DNA of 64,000 bases from Rhyacophila brunnea (lineage: Eukaryota > Arthropoda > Insecta > Trichoptera > Rhyacophilidae). The stretch is from positions 248,001 through 312,000 of the forward strand of contig JAGYXB010001071.1 in the NCBI GenBank assembly GCA_022495005.1. The letters run 5' to 3'. Both the position numbers and the translations under genes were made by a program. The notes under the pieces were generated by a model. The model was not told the origin of the DNA. It saw only the letters and a list, made by a program, of their open reading frames with translations, and searched no databases. Of the stretch, positions 1 through 14,124 are shown piece after piece. Numbering within the stretch: position 1 is the first letter of the stretch; each line of letters opens with the position of its first letter.

Positions 1-2335
1 GTTACCGTGTAAAGTGCAGTTTATTGCAATGTTGAAGATATTGATAAAATCTGTACTAAGTTATTACTCGTGAAGCCGTATAAAATAATTACTGGTAGTT
101 AGTGTCCGTTTAAAAAATATTTTAGTACCCCGCCAGACATGAAACTATTTATTGCACAGTGAAAGGGTTAACAGCCCCACGGCGGAGATCGGCGAAACCG
201 GTTCTGCTGACACACTTTTCAGCAAGATCAGACGAGGGAAATTTTATACGCCGAACTGATAAATAATGAACGAGGTATGATCTGCGAGTGACAGAAATCG
301 ATTGGTAAATAATGTTTGTGTTATACTGCACTACTATGGCAGCATACATACTACCTACTTGTCGATAATATATAATTAAAAGTAAATTTTCTCGAAAATT
401 ATTCGTGGAAATTTATTAATTAAATTAACGTATAAAATTTGTGTTCTTAGTAAAAGTACTAAACCGGTAATTAAATAATATTATGTAATATAATAAAGTT
501 TTGTGAAACTTTTCGTTTGGTCAATCGAGGCGTAGGCAAACCGTTCCCTTTTTAATTACTATTTATCTGGAAAAATGTTATTTACCTACTTACTCACCGT
601 TTACTAAAAATTAGAGCATTTTCACAAAACCTACTCTCAAAACCTTGTGGAAATGTATTGTAAACTGCCATTACGATACAATTTACAAAAGTTATCTATA
701 ATTTGCAATAAAATAATAATTATGCTATCAGGATTTTTAAACTTCGACTATTTTTTTTTAAACTGAGTTGTCGATTGTTTATTTAATTGAAAACCGGCAC
801 TGCTTCTTGTTTCTTCATTCACCCGGCGAATTTAAATCCAGCAGTTATATATCTCAATGATTTGAAAAAATCAAATCGAATCAGTATATTTCTTCATTTC
901 ATAATCTGTTTTGTTTTTTTTTTTTAATTAATTCATTTCAATATTTTACACGGACAGTGTTGGGCTATCTTAAAGTTATTATTAAACTTTAAAATTTAAA
1001 ATAAACAAGTAGGTTAGCGGATATAAACTCGGATTCAAACAATGCATGTCTCAGGCATAGATACATCTCAGTAAGTACTAAGTATTAATATTAGTCAGGT
1101 CAAAATGTCGCAATGACTATTAAAATTTGCAAAAGTATGGTTTGGCAAAGTGCTAGATAGTCGGATTCACCGCACCTACTTTCAAAGTATTAAATTTATT
1201 ACCTTGTAAATGGCAGCTCAGACATTATTCATAAGCATGGCAGATAATGCCGGACAAAATTGAATTATAGACAGTAAAAATAAAGTGACGTAGATGAGGC
1301 TGTACCCCTTATGCAAATTGAAATGAAAGTCTTGTAATGGGTGTATTTTAAGAGGAATCGTTACCGCTTATTTGTAAGAGTAGAAAGCATGTTTTTTAAT
1401 ATATATAGTTGAATGAGTAGTTAGTGAAATATAATATATTTTTATTTGATTTATATATACGATATTTCACGAAACGCTATTAAACTTACTACTAGTAGTC
1501 GTCGTCAGAAATATACAGTAAGATTTCATTTCCATATCTCTCACTGTTGAAAATAAACTATTATGGTTCCTTTTTTTAAATCCTAATATTTTATATCTCT
1601 ATGGCGATCTTTGCATTTGCATAGCGTTCTTCACTTTGTCAGATTATTATTATAGGCGACCTCTTTCTACTGCGTTGATCCTGAATTCTTCTAACAATGA
1701 TCAATTCATAATTATTGTTTTTCTTTCTGGCTATGTGACAAAATAACTGTATAACTCTGTACATATGATTTTTATAGAGTCGTTCACGTGTGTATATTTC
1801 GTGTATAAGGCTCGAAATCATGCTATAGAGTAATTGATATTTGAAAGTTTAATATGCCGTCTAAAATCCAGCATTATGTCTATTTCTTTGTACTTTATGT
1901 GCATATTATATATATCGTATTACCTTGATTGTTGTCTTCATTTTTGTCACATACATATTTATACATAATTCTTTGTTAACTCTAAATACATAAAATATCG
2001 ACTTACCAACTTTTGGCAGCAACCCCACGTCTTTCAAATTCGTTAGATAGGTAAACAAAATTATTGAAGTAAATGGGCTACAATTAATTTAAAATGACGT
2101 ACCATTTTAGACATATCCATGGAAGCTACTAGAAAAGAGAGATTTTTAACTATATGGAAAGAGCTGCTAATCATATAGGTATATTTTTACTAACGCATAA
2201 TAAACCATATCTCTATAAAAGAAGAGTTTATTAGACATCTTTGGTTTGAACCTTCAATTTCTCCCTGTAAACTAAATTAAAACTACCCCTTATACTATCA
2301 CGGTTCATTTCATTGAATATTTAATCAGTGTATTT
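1..2335. other. AT-rich stretch without a recognised gene
   Basis: No domain, RNA gene or clear transposon end was recognised. Positions about 130-345 are visibly richer in G and C than the surroundings and hold a 66-codon minus-strand frame (149-349) with no family I recognise. That island could be an exon, a 5' leader or an old repeat; the sequence alone does not decide. The rest is A/T-biased with short homopolymer runs. Confidence 0.4.
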
Positions 2336-2339
2336 AAAC

Positions 2340-2490
2340 AGGCCCGTCAGTAACACACTCGACTCACTGCTCGAGTAAACTCATGCAATTGACAATGGTT
2401 TAGCGTAGGCGCTCGTTTCTCTACCCTTCCTCAATTCACCTCACCATTCCACTGCTATAATCTGACTAGTTTACATACATCATCAATTGT
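2340..2490 (+). repeat. Old dispersed repeat, partner at 56405-56500
   Basis: The stretch containing GCGCTCGTTTCTCTACCC and then CACCATTCCACTGCTAT resembles the reverse complement of 56405-56500, where the same words occur in the same order with substitutions. Two diverged, inversely oriented copies 54 kb apart point to an old interspersed repeat. Termini and class are not visible. Confidence 0.4.
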
Positions 2491-2494
2491 TGCA

Positions 2495-4385
2495 AGCGCG
2501 TTATTTTAGAGAAGTTTTATTTTATAAGTTTGAAACCTTTTGAATTATTGTCAACAAGAGACTTTATTAAATTGAAATCAGTTTTGTGGTCTAGTGTAAA
2601 ACAAACAGACAGACAAATAACAATACAAAAAACTGTAATTGAAATCATAGATAGTTTTTATTTATTTGGTATAAAATTTAGTGAGCACATGCATTTCGTG
2701 CAATTAAGCTTTCGACAAAAACAAATCTACTTAGCCTATATATAAACTAAACATTGATTGTTGTAAATTGGTTAGATACGTATATTTACAATCACACGAT
2801 AGATTAATGAGATATCGCAATGGACCAAGGTTTTGAAATAGGGTACTTTATGATACGGCTATAATACCGAAGTAAAACAAAGTGCCCCGACTGCCCCCAA
2901 ATATTGAATACGCGTTACATGTGCATAACAAACTTTAATGCAGATTATTATGATACAGACGTAACTATAGAAAATAGCACATTCTTTAACACGTGTTTAA
3001 TTATTTATTATATTATTTTGCATTCCCTATGTAACAGCATACTAACGACATAATATATATCGTAGTTTTCAAATGTATCAATAATTATTATTGTGCATTC
3101 ATATAAGTATACAAATGAACCTGACAAATCTATGTTGCAAATTTATGTGTGAAATAAATTTAATGTGCATTCAGTGCATTATTATGCATGTAATTTAAAC
3201 GTTATGATATTTTCTTGCATATTTGATTAATAAAATTTTCTTTATTGACGTTTTTTGCTGTTATTCGAACTTTACTTGTGTCAAAACTGTACAAAATATA
3301 TAATACATTTTTTATCGTTGCATTCCACCATAAAATATATTATTGTATTGGAAACACCACATAAAATAGTATAAATCAAAGTTAAAGAATTATTTTAAAG
3401 CTTCCTGAAATTAATGTAAGTAAAAATATTATATTTTGTATTTATTTGACTTATTCGGTTATTCATTTCCGATTAGATCATGCACAGTAATCATGGCCAA
3501 TGAGCTTTAACCATTGCAACGAGAAAGTATTTCACACACCTCATTCGGCACAAGACAAGTGTCTCGGTATGCGTGGAATTTATTTAGCCTTCGGGTGATT
3601 TTTGTATGAGATTCATTATCATACTGATGCAAAGCTATATCAGAAATATTATTCAAATTTGGCTATTAACAAAAACTAATTAACGATATAGTCGATGGTC
3701 ATTCCAACAGTGACCCTTTGGTCTAGATATGCCTCTAATTTTATACTTGAGAATATTATAGAATTTTACGTGCCCATGTTTGTAATATAATATAATTAGT
3801 GTCTAATATAACTTTGGGGTTAATGACTAATAATACATTTTAAGTTTGAAATTTCATACATTTGAGATCGTATGATACATCTTAAAATGACCAGTTAAGC
3901 ATATAGTACACGAATTATATTTACAAACATATTCATTTCATGCACAGTTTATAGATTTCTCTCAAATAAAATTCACCAGCCTTATACTGTTATAACCCCG
4001 CACTTTTGAGCCTATCTTTGTATTCTTATCAAGTATTAAATAAGCAGCATAATGCATGTCTGGTAATGCATTTGATAAAGATATGCTTTATTGCGTCTGG
4101 AATGCAATTCATCTTTAGGGCTTATCATGTCAAACTTCTTTCCAACGGATATTGTTTTATATCCACTTTTCTTATCAAACTAAATGTCTGAAAATGCCAT
4201 GCGCAATATTAGTAATTTTGTTTTATATAGAATACAAATAGCTTTTCAATTCAGTTTTAACTCAACCTTAAAGAAGGACGCATCGACTGAATTCAATCAC
4301 TGTATCAAACCAGACTGTTAACAAGTTATTGTGTAAAACATAATCTATTATATATTACCTTCTAATAAAGCCAGTTTAAACGAAA
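2495..4385. other. AT-rich stretch, nothing recognised
   Basis: There are only short frames, the longest 71 codons at 2530-2745 from a non-ATG start, and none has recognisable motifs. No inverted repeat, tRNA-like box or long direct repeat stood out. Confidence 0.4.
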
Positions 4386-4389
4386 TTGA

Positions 4390-4925
4390 TCCCGTCGCTC
4401 CCGTGGTATGAACGCGAGGCAACATTTGCGGAAAAATTATTTTATTTGGTTCTGATGCGCGTGAGTAGGATTTGATATTACGTTATATAAGAGCGGTATG
4501 AACGCGTGGCAGCATTCACACTAAAGTCTTCTGGAATTTACTGATTTCCGGTAACATTGAAGTTAATGGCTCCATCAAACCTTAACACCCCGCACCACAC
4601 CCGGTTTTATTAAGGCGTATCACGGAACCATACGTTTGAATGTAAAGCATTATTTTTTTATGACTGGGAATGTCTCAGGACCAGTTACCCAAGTCTTGCA
4701 CTCAATGCACTCAATTAATGTGCTTTGACTGAATTTACATGACTTCATGTTAAGAGTACCCATGGGAGAGATTAGTACATAGAGGCAATGTTGAAAATTG
4801 TGGTAGGTAACAAAAGCTAATACAAAATTGTCCAAAATTCTAAGTGAAGAGTTCTCAGGTAAGTAGATTTTGGAGCTGTAGTCTGTATGAGCGATGTTTA
4901 ATACGCTCGGCAAAAGCTACATCCG
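4390..4925 (+). repeat. Interspersed repeat, partner at 55985-56300
   Basis: From about 4591 to 4846 the sequence is collinear with 56041-56290. Shared words are CACACCCGGT, GTGCTTTGACTGAATTTACA, GGGAGAGAT and CAAAAGCTAATACAAAATTG. Both copies are preceded by a CCCG-rich segment of the kind that starts at about 4390 here and 55988 there (CCCGCAGTTTCGTCCGCGTG). The layout resembles the 3' region of a non-LTR element, but I see no reverse transcriptase frame. Within the 5' part, GGTATGAACGCG occurs twice about 95 bases apart. Confidence 0.6.
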
Positions 4926-4929
4926 TATA

Positions 4930-7900
4930 GGCGCAAAAATTGCCTCTGCATTGCTTTCTGCTAGTTAAGATTTGGCAAGTCGCGTCCCGGTGCACATTTT
5001 TAATACAACTTATATAGAAGAAGTGACAAGGAAAGAATTTGGTAGAAAGCTGTTACGAAGAAGACAAATCACGCCATTGGGAAAGATAGTACAATTTGCA
5101 ACATAACTCAAAATGGTCGTTTGTTTTTTGGAAGAGCTCTATTATAATATTGCAACTATAGACATGATATTTTCGCAATGAAAATTATTGTAATAATAAC
5201 TCAAAGATTTATACAATCCATATTTCTTATTAAATTTAATGGCCACTGCACCGAGTGCTGGGAATTTTAATAACAACGAACAAAATGCTGCAATATTATA
5301 TTTGAAAGGTCAAAGTTGTACCATGTCATAATTTCTCATCTTGACTGTGTATTATCTTTGTTACACAATTTAATTTTTATTATATTAAATGAATTAAATC
5401 TTTCAATTTAAAAAAAAATTTATAACTCCACCTCCAAATCTATGAGTCTAGTTAGGTCTGAATAGATTTTCCATATTCTGAACACCTGTTTCCATGACGT
5501 CAATATTAATCATGGCATTTAACATTCACTGGTCTATACCAAAAGCACGGGACAAACAGGAGAATTAATATGTGTTACTATTTTAACTGTTACTGTTGTA
5601 GACTGTAACAAGTTGTTAAATGTAACAAAATAACCTACCTGTAAGATGTTCCCATATTACAATGTGGATAATAATGAATGCCTTATTTTGTTAACTTCGT
5701 ATAGTTAATAGTATAGTATACGCCCCTCTCACCCCGGAAGCAGAAAAAAATACAAATTATCAAAACGCACACTAACGATCATAATAATTATGACCTTTAA
5801 GCTATACGCATTTGATAACCACTTGTTTATGCGACAAATCGCAACAACTTTTAGGTAAACATGCAGAATAACTGATGTTTCTCAGTGTCTGGGTATGGGG
5901 ACGTATCTGGAAAAGGGTATTCCGTGCCTTAAGAGATGTGAAGCTAGTCAGTGAAAGCTACTCATCCTCTCTAAACGCCTTAAAAATTAATAAAAATAAT
6001 ATTAATATTTTTTCAAAATCCTTCAAACCATTTTTCTGTGTACTCGTCCGTACTTCATGGCACCACAAAACGATTCATACTACGTTAAGTGAAGACATAT
6101 GGACAGATATACCCAAGAATATTAATTATTTGAGGAAATATATTTTTTTAATTTCAATGTATATAGATAGAGGGCAGTTTTTTTTAAATATCGTCCAGGA
6201 ATGGGCTTGGTTATAAGTATATGTTCAACTATTAAGACAATAATATGCTACTTGTTTTTAGAACTCTTAATTAATTTTGATTAAGACGTCATCGTTCTTA
6301 TATATTTTTAAAAACTTTTTTTGCGTTTTAAAAGAAACAAAAACTTTATATTCTCGTAATTGTACAAATAAAAAATATCGACCTATACTAATGAAGTCAA
6401 AATAGTATCGAATTTCTGTCTAATGGCTGTATGAACTGGCAAATTTTATTAGGCCATAAAAAAATATCCATCAAGGATTTTTACGCTTCATCTGACTTAC
6501 ATTAATTCATGTCTAATATTCAAATCAAATTACAAGGCGGTACCCTAAACCCCTTATGCTCAACCTTTCTCATATAATATATTATAATAAATCAAGTAAA
6601 ATTATGCCAAATTCAAAACTATCACAAGTCAGATTTAAAGATTTTAAAAGAAAGTCTTTAGAAAATGTATGCATATCTTTATCAATTATAAATTAAATAT
6701 ATATAAATCATATATAAATTTTCACAAACTATTCAATCATAATATAATAATTTAAATACAAATAACCATATTAAATATTATTTTAAAGTACCTATATTAT
6801 GTAGCTAACGTCTATTATTTTAGAATTGCGTGGCGTCCAGTTGTCAAGTTTTAAGTATTCAAATGGAATAGTACAAAATTTATATCTATTAGAATATATA
6901 TTTAAATATTATATTTTTTTAAATCTAATAATTATTTCCAAGTGTTTACATTTGGGTTAATTGCAAAATTCCGCTTTTGTCGAAAATAACATTTGAAAAT
7001 TATACGTCACCATTTCTTTGTATAGGTAAACCAGGACATAGTGGCATTGTAAAATACTGCATAAGTAAATAGAACGATTTTCACGTTAAAAATAAATTGA
7101 CTTTTACTAATCCAGATTTAATAAAAATAATATGTAAAAATGTTGTTTTTATTGATAATGTGAATAAGATTTTCTCAGCTTGATAACATTTTATTTTATA
7201 ATATTTTAGTCCCCATATAAGGCTGAGTTTTGAAAACTTGTTTTTTTGTAAAGGTAATAATTTCAATAATTCCATATTGATAACCACGAAGATTGCTATT
7301 TTTAAATTATTGGATTTAATGCAGCAAACGATATTTGACAGCATTGAAAAAATTCATAAATAGATTTTTTGGCCATGCCATTTTAGAAAAATAATTCTTA
7401 AATATAAATTATTGAACGTTTACCATCGCTGTATCATCTTCACGACGAAAATACTTACTTTATTACCGAAGCGTTAAACTATATAAAAAAGTAGACAACC
7501 TTATAGTTACAATAATATAGATACTCACTCTGTATAATACGAATAAGTCACGTTTCAATGAAGAGTTATAACATTATTTACGAGAGTAGAGCTGTGGCAA
7601 AATTATATTTATTAATTAAAAATACTTATATATTTTAGAAGTAGGTATTAACTACTATTATATTTTTATGCAATATCTTATTTGTCTACACGTAGGTAAT
7701 ATTTTTAGTTTTATATTCAATTTGTTTTCATGCAAGGCATGTATAAAAAATACAATTATAACGATATACTACACGCAGAGATATACCGTGGTAGTAGAAA
7801 GGTTATGAAGTATATAGAAATGGCAAAATAAAAGAACAAATACAAAAATATTACAACTTTTAAAAGCAGTGACGGATTTTTATAAAGCAGATGATATTCG

Positions 7901-7945
7901 TCCATTAGAAAGTATCGGCATTTTAGTTTAAAAAATATGCATAAT
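4930..7945. other. AT-rich stretch with an unrecognised 113-codon frame
   Basis: The longest frame is 5875-6216 on the plus strand (113 codons, TTG start). I do not recognise it, and its second half is low-complexity Asn/Ile/Phe-rich sequence as expected from AT-rich DNA. A minus-strand frame at 7081-7344 is also AT-driven. Apart from the short repeat at 6830-6905 nothing is assigned. Confidence 0.35.
6830..6905 (+). repeat. Short dispersed repeat sharing words with 15.6, 27.8 and 60.6 kb
   Basis: GTGGCGTCCAGTTGTC here recurs inverted at about 15608-15625 and, with changes, directly at 15953-15970. The following words GGAATAGTACAAAA and CTATTAGAAT recur at 60650-60695 (same strand) and inverted at 27800-27872. 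These are probably pieces of one decayed repeat family or of two neighbouring ones. Confidence 0.45.
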
Positions 7946-7950
7946 TTTTT

Positions 7951-8120
7951 TTCCCTACCATGTCTGATCCTAATAAGATCAAATTAATGGGTCACCATAG
8001 AGTGGACCTCCACAGGTTACACAAATTGAAAAACAATATGTACTTGTCAGACCCAGGATTCGAACGTGGGACCCTCGACTCTATAGGCCAGCACTTAAGC
8101 TGCGCGGCCATCGTGGGGTG
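7951..8120 (-). repeat. tRNA-derived SINE, family 1, internally shortened
   Basis: Read on the minus strand, the head is tRNA-like. An A-box-like segment precedes a good B box (CGTTCGAATCC, about 8050-8060). The body word ACAAGTACATATTG and the 3' end GATCAGACATGGTAGGGAA are shared with the copies at 22341, 27118 and 37059. Compared with those copies about 80 bases of the body are missing. It is a retroposed Pol III element, not a functional tRNA gene. Confidence 0.75.
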
Positions 8121-8124
8121 TTAA

Positions 8125-9150
8125 AATTACTGATAACAAACGAGATTGATGTGATACATATTATGGCAATGATACATACAGGAAAAAAAAATATAAAGGT
8201 GCCTCCAAACCAGGGAACTCAAAACCTTTCAGCACCATTGACTTTCACTTACATAACACCACTACTATTTTAGAGTATATTTTGTGGAAATGCTATAATT
8301 CTCAGTACATGCTATATAGTGTGTATGTATGTATGTTTAATGAATCCTAAAATAAATAATAAAATATTTGAGAACTTAACAATTTTTCAGATAATTTATA
8401 GTAATGAAACGGGATGGCATTCTAAGTTAGTTGTTCTTAAGGGCAGCACTTTGTCTAGAGACATATTGGATATAAGTTAAGGAAAAATGTGTTACATATT
8501 TTGTCAACATCTGACAATGATGCATTTACCAAAGACCGAACACGATATAGGATATTAGTACTTTTTCTTACGAAAAAATGCTTTGCTTTAACAGCTATTT
8601 CGATAAATAGTTGTAAATGTTTTCAAATAATTTAAAGGATTAAATTCTATACAATTATTTGACTATTGTAAAATGAAGATAAAATACTTAAAATAATTTG
8701 TTCGTGTTGTCTACTAAACACTGGCATACTATACAATGTGTTTTATTACTCTTATTTAATTAAGTACATCTCAATTCGCTCACTACCCTCAAGTCGATCT
8801 ATATCAACCCGTCGATGTTTTTCGAGATTTATCCAAAAAACTAGACAGTTTAATCTAAAAATGAAAACGACATATTTCGACATGCTTTCAATTTTCTTAG
8901 TATTTATTTTTAGTTTACATTTTGTGTTGGAATTTTGATACAATTTTGCGATTGAAATGTAAAAAGAGTTGATATAATTTGTCTTTACTCAGATTACATT
9001 ATATTTTTTTGCATAAACGGTAAGTCTATATTTAATTTAAGTTTGTTATTTTTGAATATTTATAATACTTGATCTGGAATAAATGATTTTTTCTATTACT
9101 TCGCATTATTTCGTTCAAACGTACTTAATATATTATTAAATCTAAATTAA
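8125..9150. other. AT-rich stretch, nothing recognised
   Basis: Two overlapping antisense frames at 8738-8943 are shadows of each other and match no family I know. No repeat ends were seen. Confidence 0.4.
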
Positions 9151-9601
9151 ATAATTACAAGATAAAAAGAACTTTTTATATACAACGTTTTTAAATTTTC
9201 TGTTGAATCATATAAACTTGACTTGACTAGCTTAAACGATCAAAAAAAAATTTACTTTTTAGAAATAATACTGAAATGTCATTTTGACATGTCATATTGA
9301 TTTCCATAGTAACGCACGTATATATTAATCATTTAGTTGCTAGGACCCCAGACCCCTAGCAACCAATAATGGTGTCGAAATAACTTTTCATACAAATCAC
9401 AATTAACTGAAAATGAATTCAATTCTACTTAAAGATGGCTAAAAGTATAAAAAAATGCATTGGCATCGTGTTCTGATATATTCTAAAAGTTTCAAATGTC
9501 TAGCTAGTTGGGAAGTTAGTTAAAAATCGATTGCAAGATTTGTACTGGACAAAGAACCATCGGACAAATAGGAATACGAGCTAAGAAAAACATTGTAAAA
9601 T
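9151..9601 (+). mobile_element. Nonautonomous element 'CGTTGTA', copy 1
   Basis: This is one of four collinear copies (9151, 11954, 34659 and 50019). It begins ATAATTACAAGATAAAAAG and ends CATTGTAAAAT. Just inside the left end lies TATACAACGTTTTT, and the right end in other copies is AAAAACGTTGTA, giving a short imperfect terminal inverted repeat. There is no coding frame, so any transposase would act in trans. This copy has an internal hairpin (GTTGCTAGG ... CCTAGCAAC around 9337-9363). Superfamily is undetermined because no TSD is clear. Confidence 0.75.
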
Positions 9602-9604
9602 TAG

Positions 9605-11950
9605 CAAATCGCTATCCCACCTTTGTTACAAGCGGAAAATAATATTTTTTAAATACCATTTGTTATCCAAAATATCAACAGCTGATATTATATATATATT
9701 CAGTATGAATTGCATATAATAACTACTTAAGTCTACAGAACACGGAAATAGACTGTGCCACATTTATATTGGGATTAAAATTTTAATCAAATAAATCGCA
9801 ATTACTTAAGTTTATTTTAAAAATTGCTAGTTTATAATATTATAGTAATATACTGTGCTCAAACCATATTATTTTGATTTTTAATCTGATATGAAATTAT
9901 ATTTAATTAAAAAAAATATAATATGATTATTAAATTTATATTTTGTTTATTTTGCTGAGTGTTAGATAGAGTACTTAATAAAATTCATTACGTCCACAAA
10001 TAATTATCTATACAAATAAAAGACGGCGTTAAGTAGATTTGTTTTTTAGATTTGGTTAAACACTTTTTACGCTTTTTAGAGGTGATTGTCTCATCTAAAA
10101 ATAGTTGAATTTCGATTTCTGTCCATGATTATTATCATGATTAATTAACAAATGACAATGGACCATAAAACGACAGATTTTTTAAAAGAAATGTACTATT
10201 TTTACTCTTTAAAAAAAGTACAAAAGTTTTCGGCAATTGTCATTGTTATTATTTCACTATAAAAAGTAAATTGTAGGTATTGAGGTATTGTGACAATATA
10301 ATTACATAGTTGACTATGGAGTTTTTTTAAAAAGTGGTTTTCTATCATTTTGTTAAACATTTTAATTTAACATTATAGCGCCTGTATATGTGCATGTATT
10401 TACTGCCAGTAATCGTGTGTATTTTAAACTATCGTGACAATAACTGTTTACACTTAAAAGTGCTAACCGTCTCTCCAATATGATTCTTCATGACTGAGCG
10501 AGACGCGATGTCATTTATGGTACTATTTTACGGGTAGTGAAAATCGATTAACGTCAACATTCGTTCGTAGTTCGTTTTTTTGCCGGCAGGTTCACTATTA
10601 TCGTTCTAAACCGCAGGCGCAGATCGAAAATTTTTAAACTGTCGCATAAAAATTCAGAAGCTTCCAAACTTTTTTGATTCATGCATGCAATTTTGCCAAC
10701 TGCAAGATAATGCATGTTTACACGTAAATTTTCTTGTTATGGACGCGGTAATACGTACTGTAAGCAGTTAATATCTATGCACATATAAACGTGGTATGAT
10801 ATTTAAAATATAAAACATAATATACACATAAATACTGTTGTAATATAGACTCAAAAAACTTTCACATTGACTTAAATGAGAATTAAATCAAAATATTATA
10901 TAATTCAGTTGACGCATTGTAAAATACGGGAGCATAATACTTTTAATGAGAAATTTATAATTATAAAAAATTCTTTTCCATTAGAATTCACTTTAGCGGC
11001 CCGGGTTGCACCTTTTGACATTGTTAGCCACTAGTATGTGTTGTTAAAACCATGACGTCTTATCAATTTATATTTAAATTCAATTTTCATCAACTACGCT
11101 CTATAGTATTAAGTTATATTATATTTTACATAGGTACTTATATTATGTCAAATTTATAACTACACTAATTTATAAAATAATATTATACCAGAATAAAATT
11201 TAAATACTTCACGAAGAGAGCCAACAAATATTTATAAAAGTAACCCGAATTTAAAATTTTTAAATCTTTAATTTTCCTCTATTAACTACCCTAGTTTTCA
11301 AATTTAGAACAATGCCATCTAAAAAAATCATCAATGTATGTCTAGCAATTAAAAGATATTTTTTGTTCTATAGATAATTGTAAGCATTTCAAGGCCAACA
11401 AGATAACTTAATACAAATGTTAACAATAGAGGAAGTGATCGATTTTTCCACCTCTTGTGTGTATCTCTATTTTAAGAAGACATTATTATTTTTGGAGAAT
11501 TGAATATTTGTATCTCGATATCATTGATTGTCAGTAATGAATATAGTTACTATAGTATTACTGTAATATTATTGGATTCATTAAGTGGATACACACATTT
11601 TTTTAAATCAAAAAAAAAACACAGATCAGAATCAATATTTCTTAATATAGTTCACATGTATGTTATTTTGCAGGTGTTTTGAAAGTCAATAAATAGATTT
11701 TGGTTTCACATAAAAAAACCAAGGACTTTTTGAAATGCTATTCAATGTAACACGTTTTGTAATATTAAACTAAAGTAGATTTTATGGCATTTAAAATCTT
11801 AATTCATTTTACAGCAAATATAAATTTCGGAAAGAATATAATATATATATATTATGGTACGTGTGGTATTAATATGGTGTATTTAAATTTATTATATTTA
11901 TATTATATTACAAGCTTTATCATTTAAATTACATTTGAATAATATAAAAA
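9605..11950. other. AT-rich stretch, nothing recognised
   Basis: A slightly GC-richer patch at 10440-10640 contains a motif-rich segment (CGAGACGCGATG, CCGCAGGCGCAGATCG) but no frame or repeat partner that I could find. It could be regulatory or an old exon. The rest is A/T-biased. Confidence 0.35.
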
Positions 11951-11953
11951 TAA

Positions 11954-12381
11954 ATAATTACAAGATAAAAAGAACTTTTTATATACAACGTTTTTAATTT
12001 TTCTGTTGAATCATATAAACTTGACTTGACTAGCTTAAACGATCAAAAAAATTGTATTTGATAGAAATAATACTGAAATGTCAAATTGATTTCCATAGTA
12101 ACGCACGTATATATTAATAATTTTCTAGCAACGAATAATAGTGAATTGGATTACAGATTTCTTCCGAAATAACTTTTCATACAAAACAGAATTAACTGAA
12201 AATGAATTTAATCCTACTTAAAGATGGCTAAAGGTATTAAAAATGCATTGGCATCGTGTTCTGATATATTCTAAAAGTTTTAAATGTCTAGCTAGTTAAT
12301 TAAAAAGCGATTGCAAGATTTGTACCGGACAAACAACCACCGGACAAATAAGAATACGACCTAATAAAAACGTTGTAAAAT
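11954..12381 (+). mobile_element. Nonautonomous element 'CGTTGTA', copy 2
   Basis: It is collinear with copy 1 from ATAATTACAAGATAAAAAG to ACGTTGTAAAAT. It lacks the hairpin segment of copy 1 and the doubled TGTCA words. Shared interior words include GACTTGACTAGCTTAAACGA, GCATTGGCATCGTGTTCTGA and CACCGGACAAATAAGAATAC. It sits 2.4 kb from copy 1 in the same orientation, so local duplication is possible, but the flanks do not match. Confidence 0.75.
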
Positions 12382-12384
12382 GAA

Positions 12385-13650
12385 CAGAGCTTACATTAAA
12401 CATAGGATATGCATATTTGCAAAAAGAATAGTTTTATCCGCCTCATTTATTCTCACAGCAAACTCTTTGCGGTATTATTATAAAAACTGTATCATCTGTC
12501 AAGAAATATACATTTTTTGCATGTTCAATATGAAATCTTTCTACGCAATCGTTATGGTTAAAAATGAACTAGCAGTCGATTTCAACAATGTTCGTAATTT
12601 AAAAAATCGACTGCGGTTTCAAAACGTGATAAAATATATTATTTATTGGCTTTAAAAAATAAGAGAAGATTTATATGAAATCTATTTCGCTGTTATAGGA
12701 AAACCACATCCGAAAGTTGTTTTCTTCTGAATTGAAGTATTTTTTTTTTGTTTACTGATGATGTTTTTCATTGCTCAGTTTAATCTCACAAGTCCTTGGA
12801 TTGCTGGTGGTTACTAAGGCTTATTTATTATTAACTTATCTGAAAGTCATTTTACATTGCATGCTAATTTGTAGTAAGAGCGCTCTCTCAATGGATTAGC
12901 ATCCTAAAAGCAAGAAATGGTATGTTGAGTTCTAAAAAATATGTTTTTTTATTGAGTTAGTAATATCATTAGTAAGTAAATATTATAATATAGAGCAATT
13001 ATTAGATATATTAAAAATAAAATAAAAGTTTCGATATCATTCAGCAACATTTAATTTTGGTACCTAGTGAAATTTGGCAGGATTTCGTTTTTTCAAAACA
13101 TTGTTTTATTTGATAAATCACTGGCATTGTTTAAAAATAAAACAAGTACTACTTATAAACATACTGTTACCATTATAATAATAATTTGATTATACGTGTG
13201 AACCGATGTATTGATTGACCAAAACAGAGCCGGTTTGATTTTCGTTTAAATTTGCCATTTTAGCAAGTTGCGCTGTCTCCTGTCAAATCACTTCGATTTC
13301 AGATACCTGAAAAAAAGCGGTTGTTTTTTCACCTTTCACGTTGCTGATAAAATATGGCCATTTCAAACTCCTGTATAATTACCATATAAAAATGTGCTTT
13401 AATGTAAGTATTATTAAAATAAAATGTTTTTGGTTGGACCCGACCGTAGAATAAGTACTTTTTATAAATTACCTAGCCCTCGATTCATAACTATATCCAG
13501 TTTTCTGCCGTTCCCCGTAAAGTACCAAAAGTTTTGTTTCACAAAAATCATAAAGTTTTACTATTTAATATACTATCAAATATTAGAAAAATGGTTTGCT
13601 TCAATAATCGCATCTACATTATAATACTATGGGGATAAACAACTCAATCC
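12385..13650. other. AT-rich stretch, nothing recognised
   Basis: Frames at 12380-12655 (91 codons, starting inside the end of copy 2) and 13424-13624 have no recognisable domain. I see no structured repeat. Confidence 0.35.
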
Positions 13651-13699
13651 GTGTCAGCATATTGATCGGCGATATTAAACATTCATTTTCCGTAGTGTC

Positions 13700-14120
13700 C
13701 ACAAACTCAGTAAATAACTGACTCCACTGCTAATTTCCGCGATATCCATTTTTCCACATAGTCAGCTATATCCGATGACGCAAACTCCATATAGTAGCTG
13801 ACTCAATTATAATAATTATTTCCTAAATATTCTTTTCAAGATATTATTTTGATTGTAAGTACGTGAATAAATAGCGGATCATAATTCATTGAGCATGTCA
13901 CTTGAATATAAGTTCTCGGTCTATTAATCTCTATATCGCTCCACACAACATCTCATTCTACCGAGATTCGGACCTCGAAACAATATCATAAGTGTTCTAA
14001 TATAACTACTGTAACATACTCTAGTACCAACTGTTAACACTGCAAACCACCAAATCTCGACCTCTTCATCCACCACACCATACATCACACCAATGACCCG
14101 CATAATACTAACTTAGTAGA
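13700..14120 (+). repeat. Possible LTR retrotransposon remnant (LTR end plus primer-binding-like site)
   Basis: This C-rich stretch contains TTCTCGGTCTATTAATCTC and ends in CACACC followed by AATGACCCGC. A similar order occurs at 52250-52470: TCTCTCGGTTATATTAAC, then a CACACACATCATCATCC run and GTGGTGACCCCAACGTG. The latter resembles primer-binding sites of insect LTR elements. If both are LTR ends they are very diverged, and no gag or pol frame follows. It could equally be unrelated CA-rich DNA. Confidence 0.3.
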
Positions 14121-14124
14121 CTTG

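Noticed and set aside
5875..6216. 113-codon plus-strand gene
   Set aside because: Non-ATG start, low-complexity second half, no known motif.
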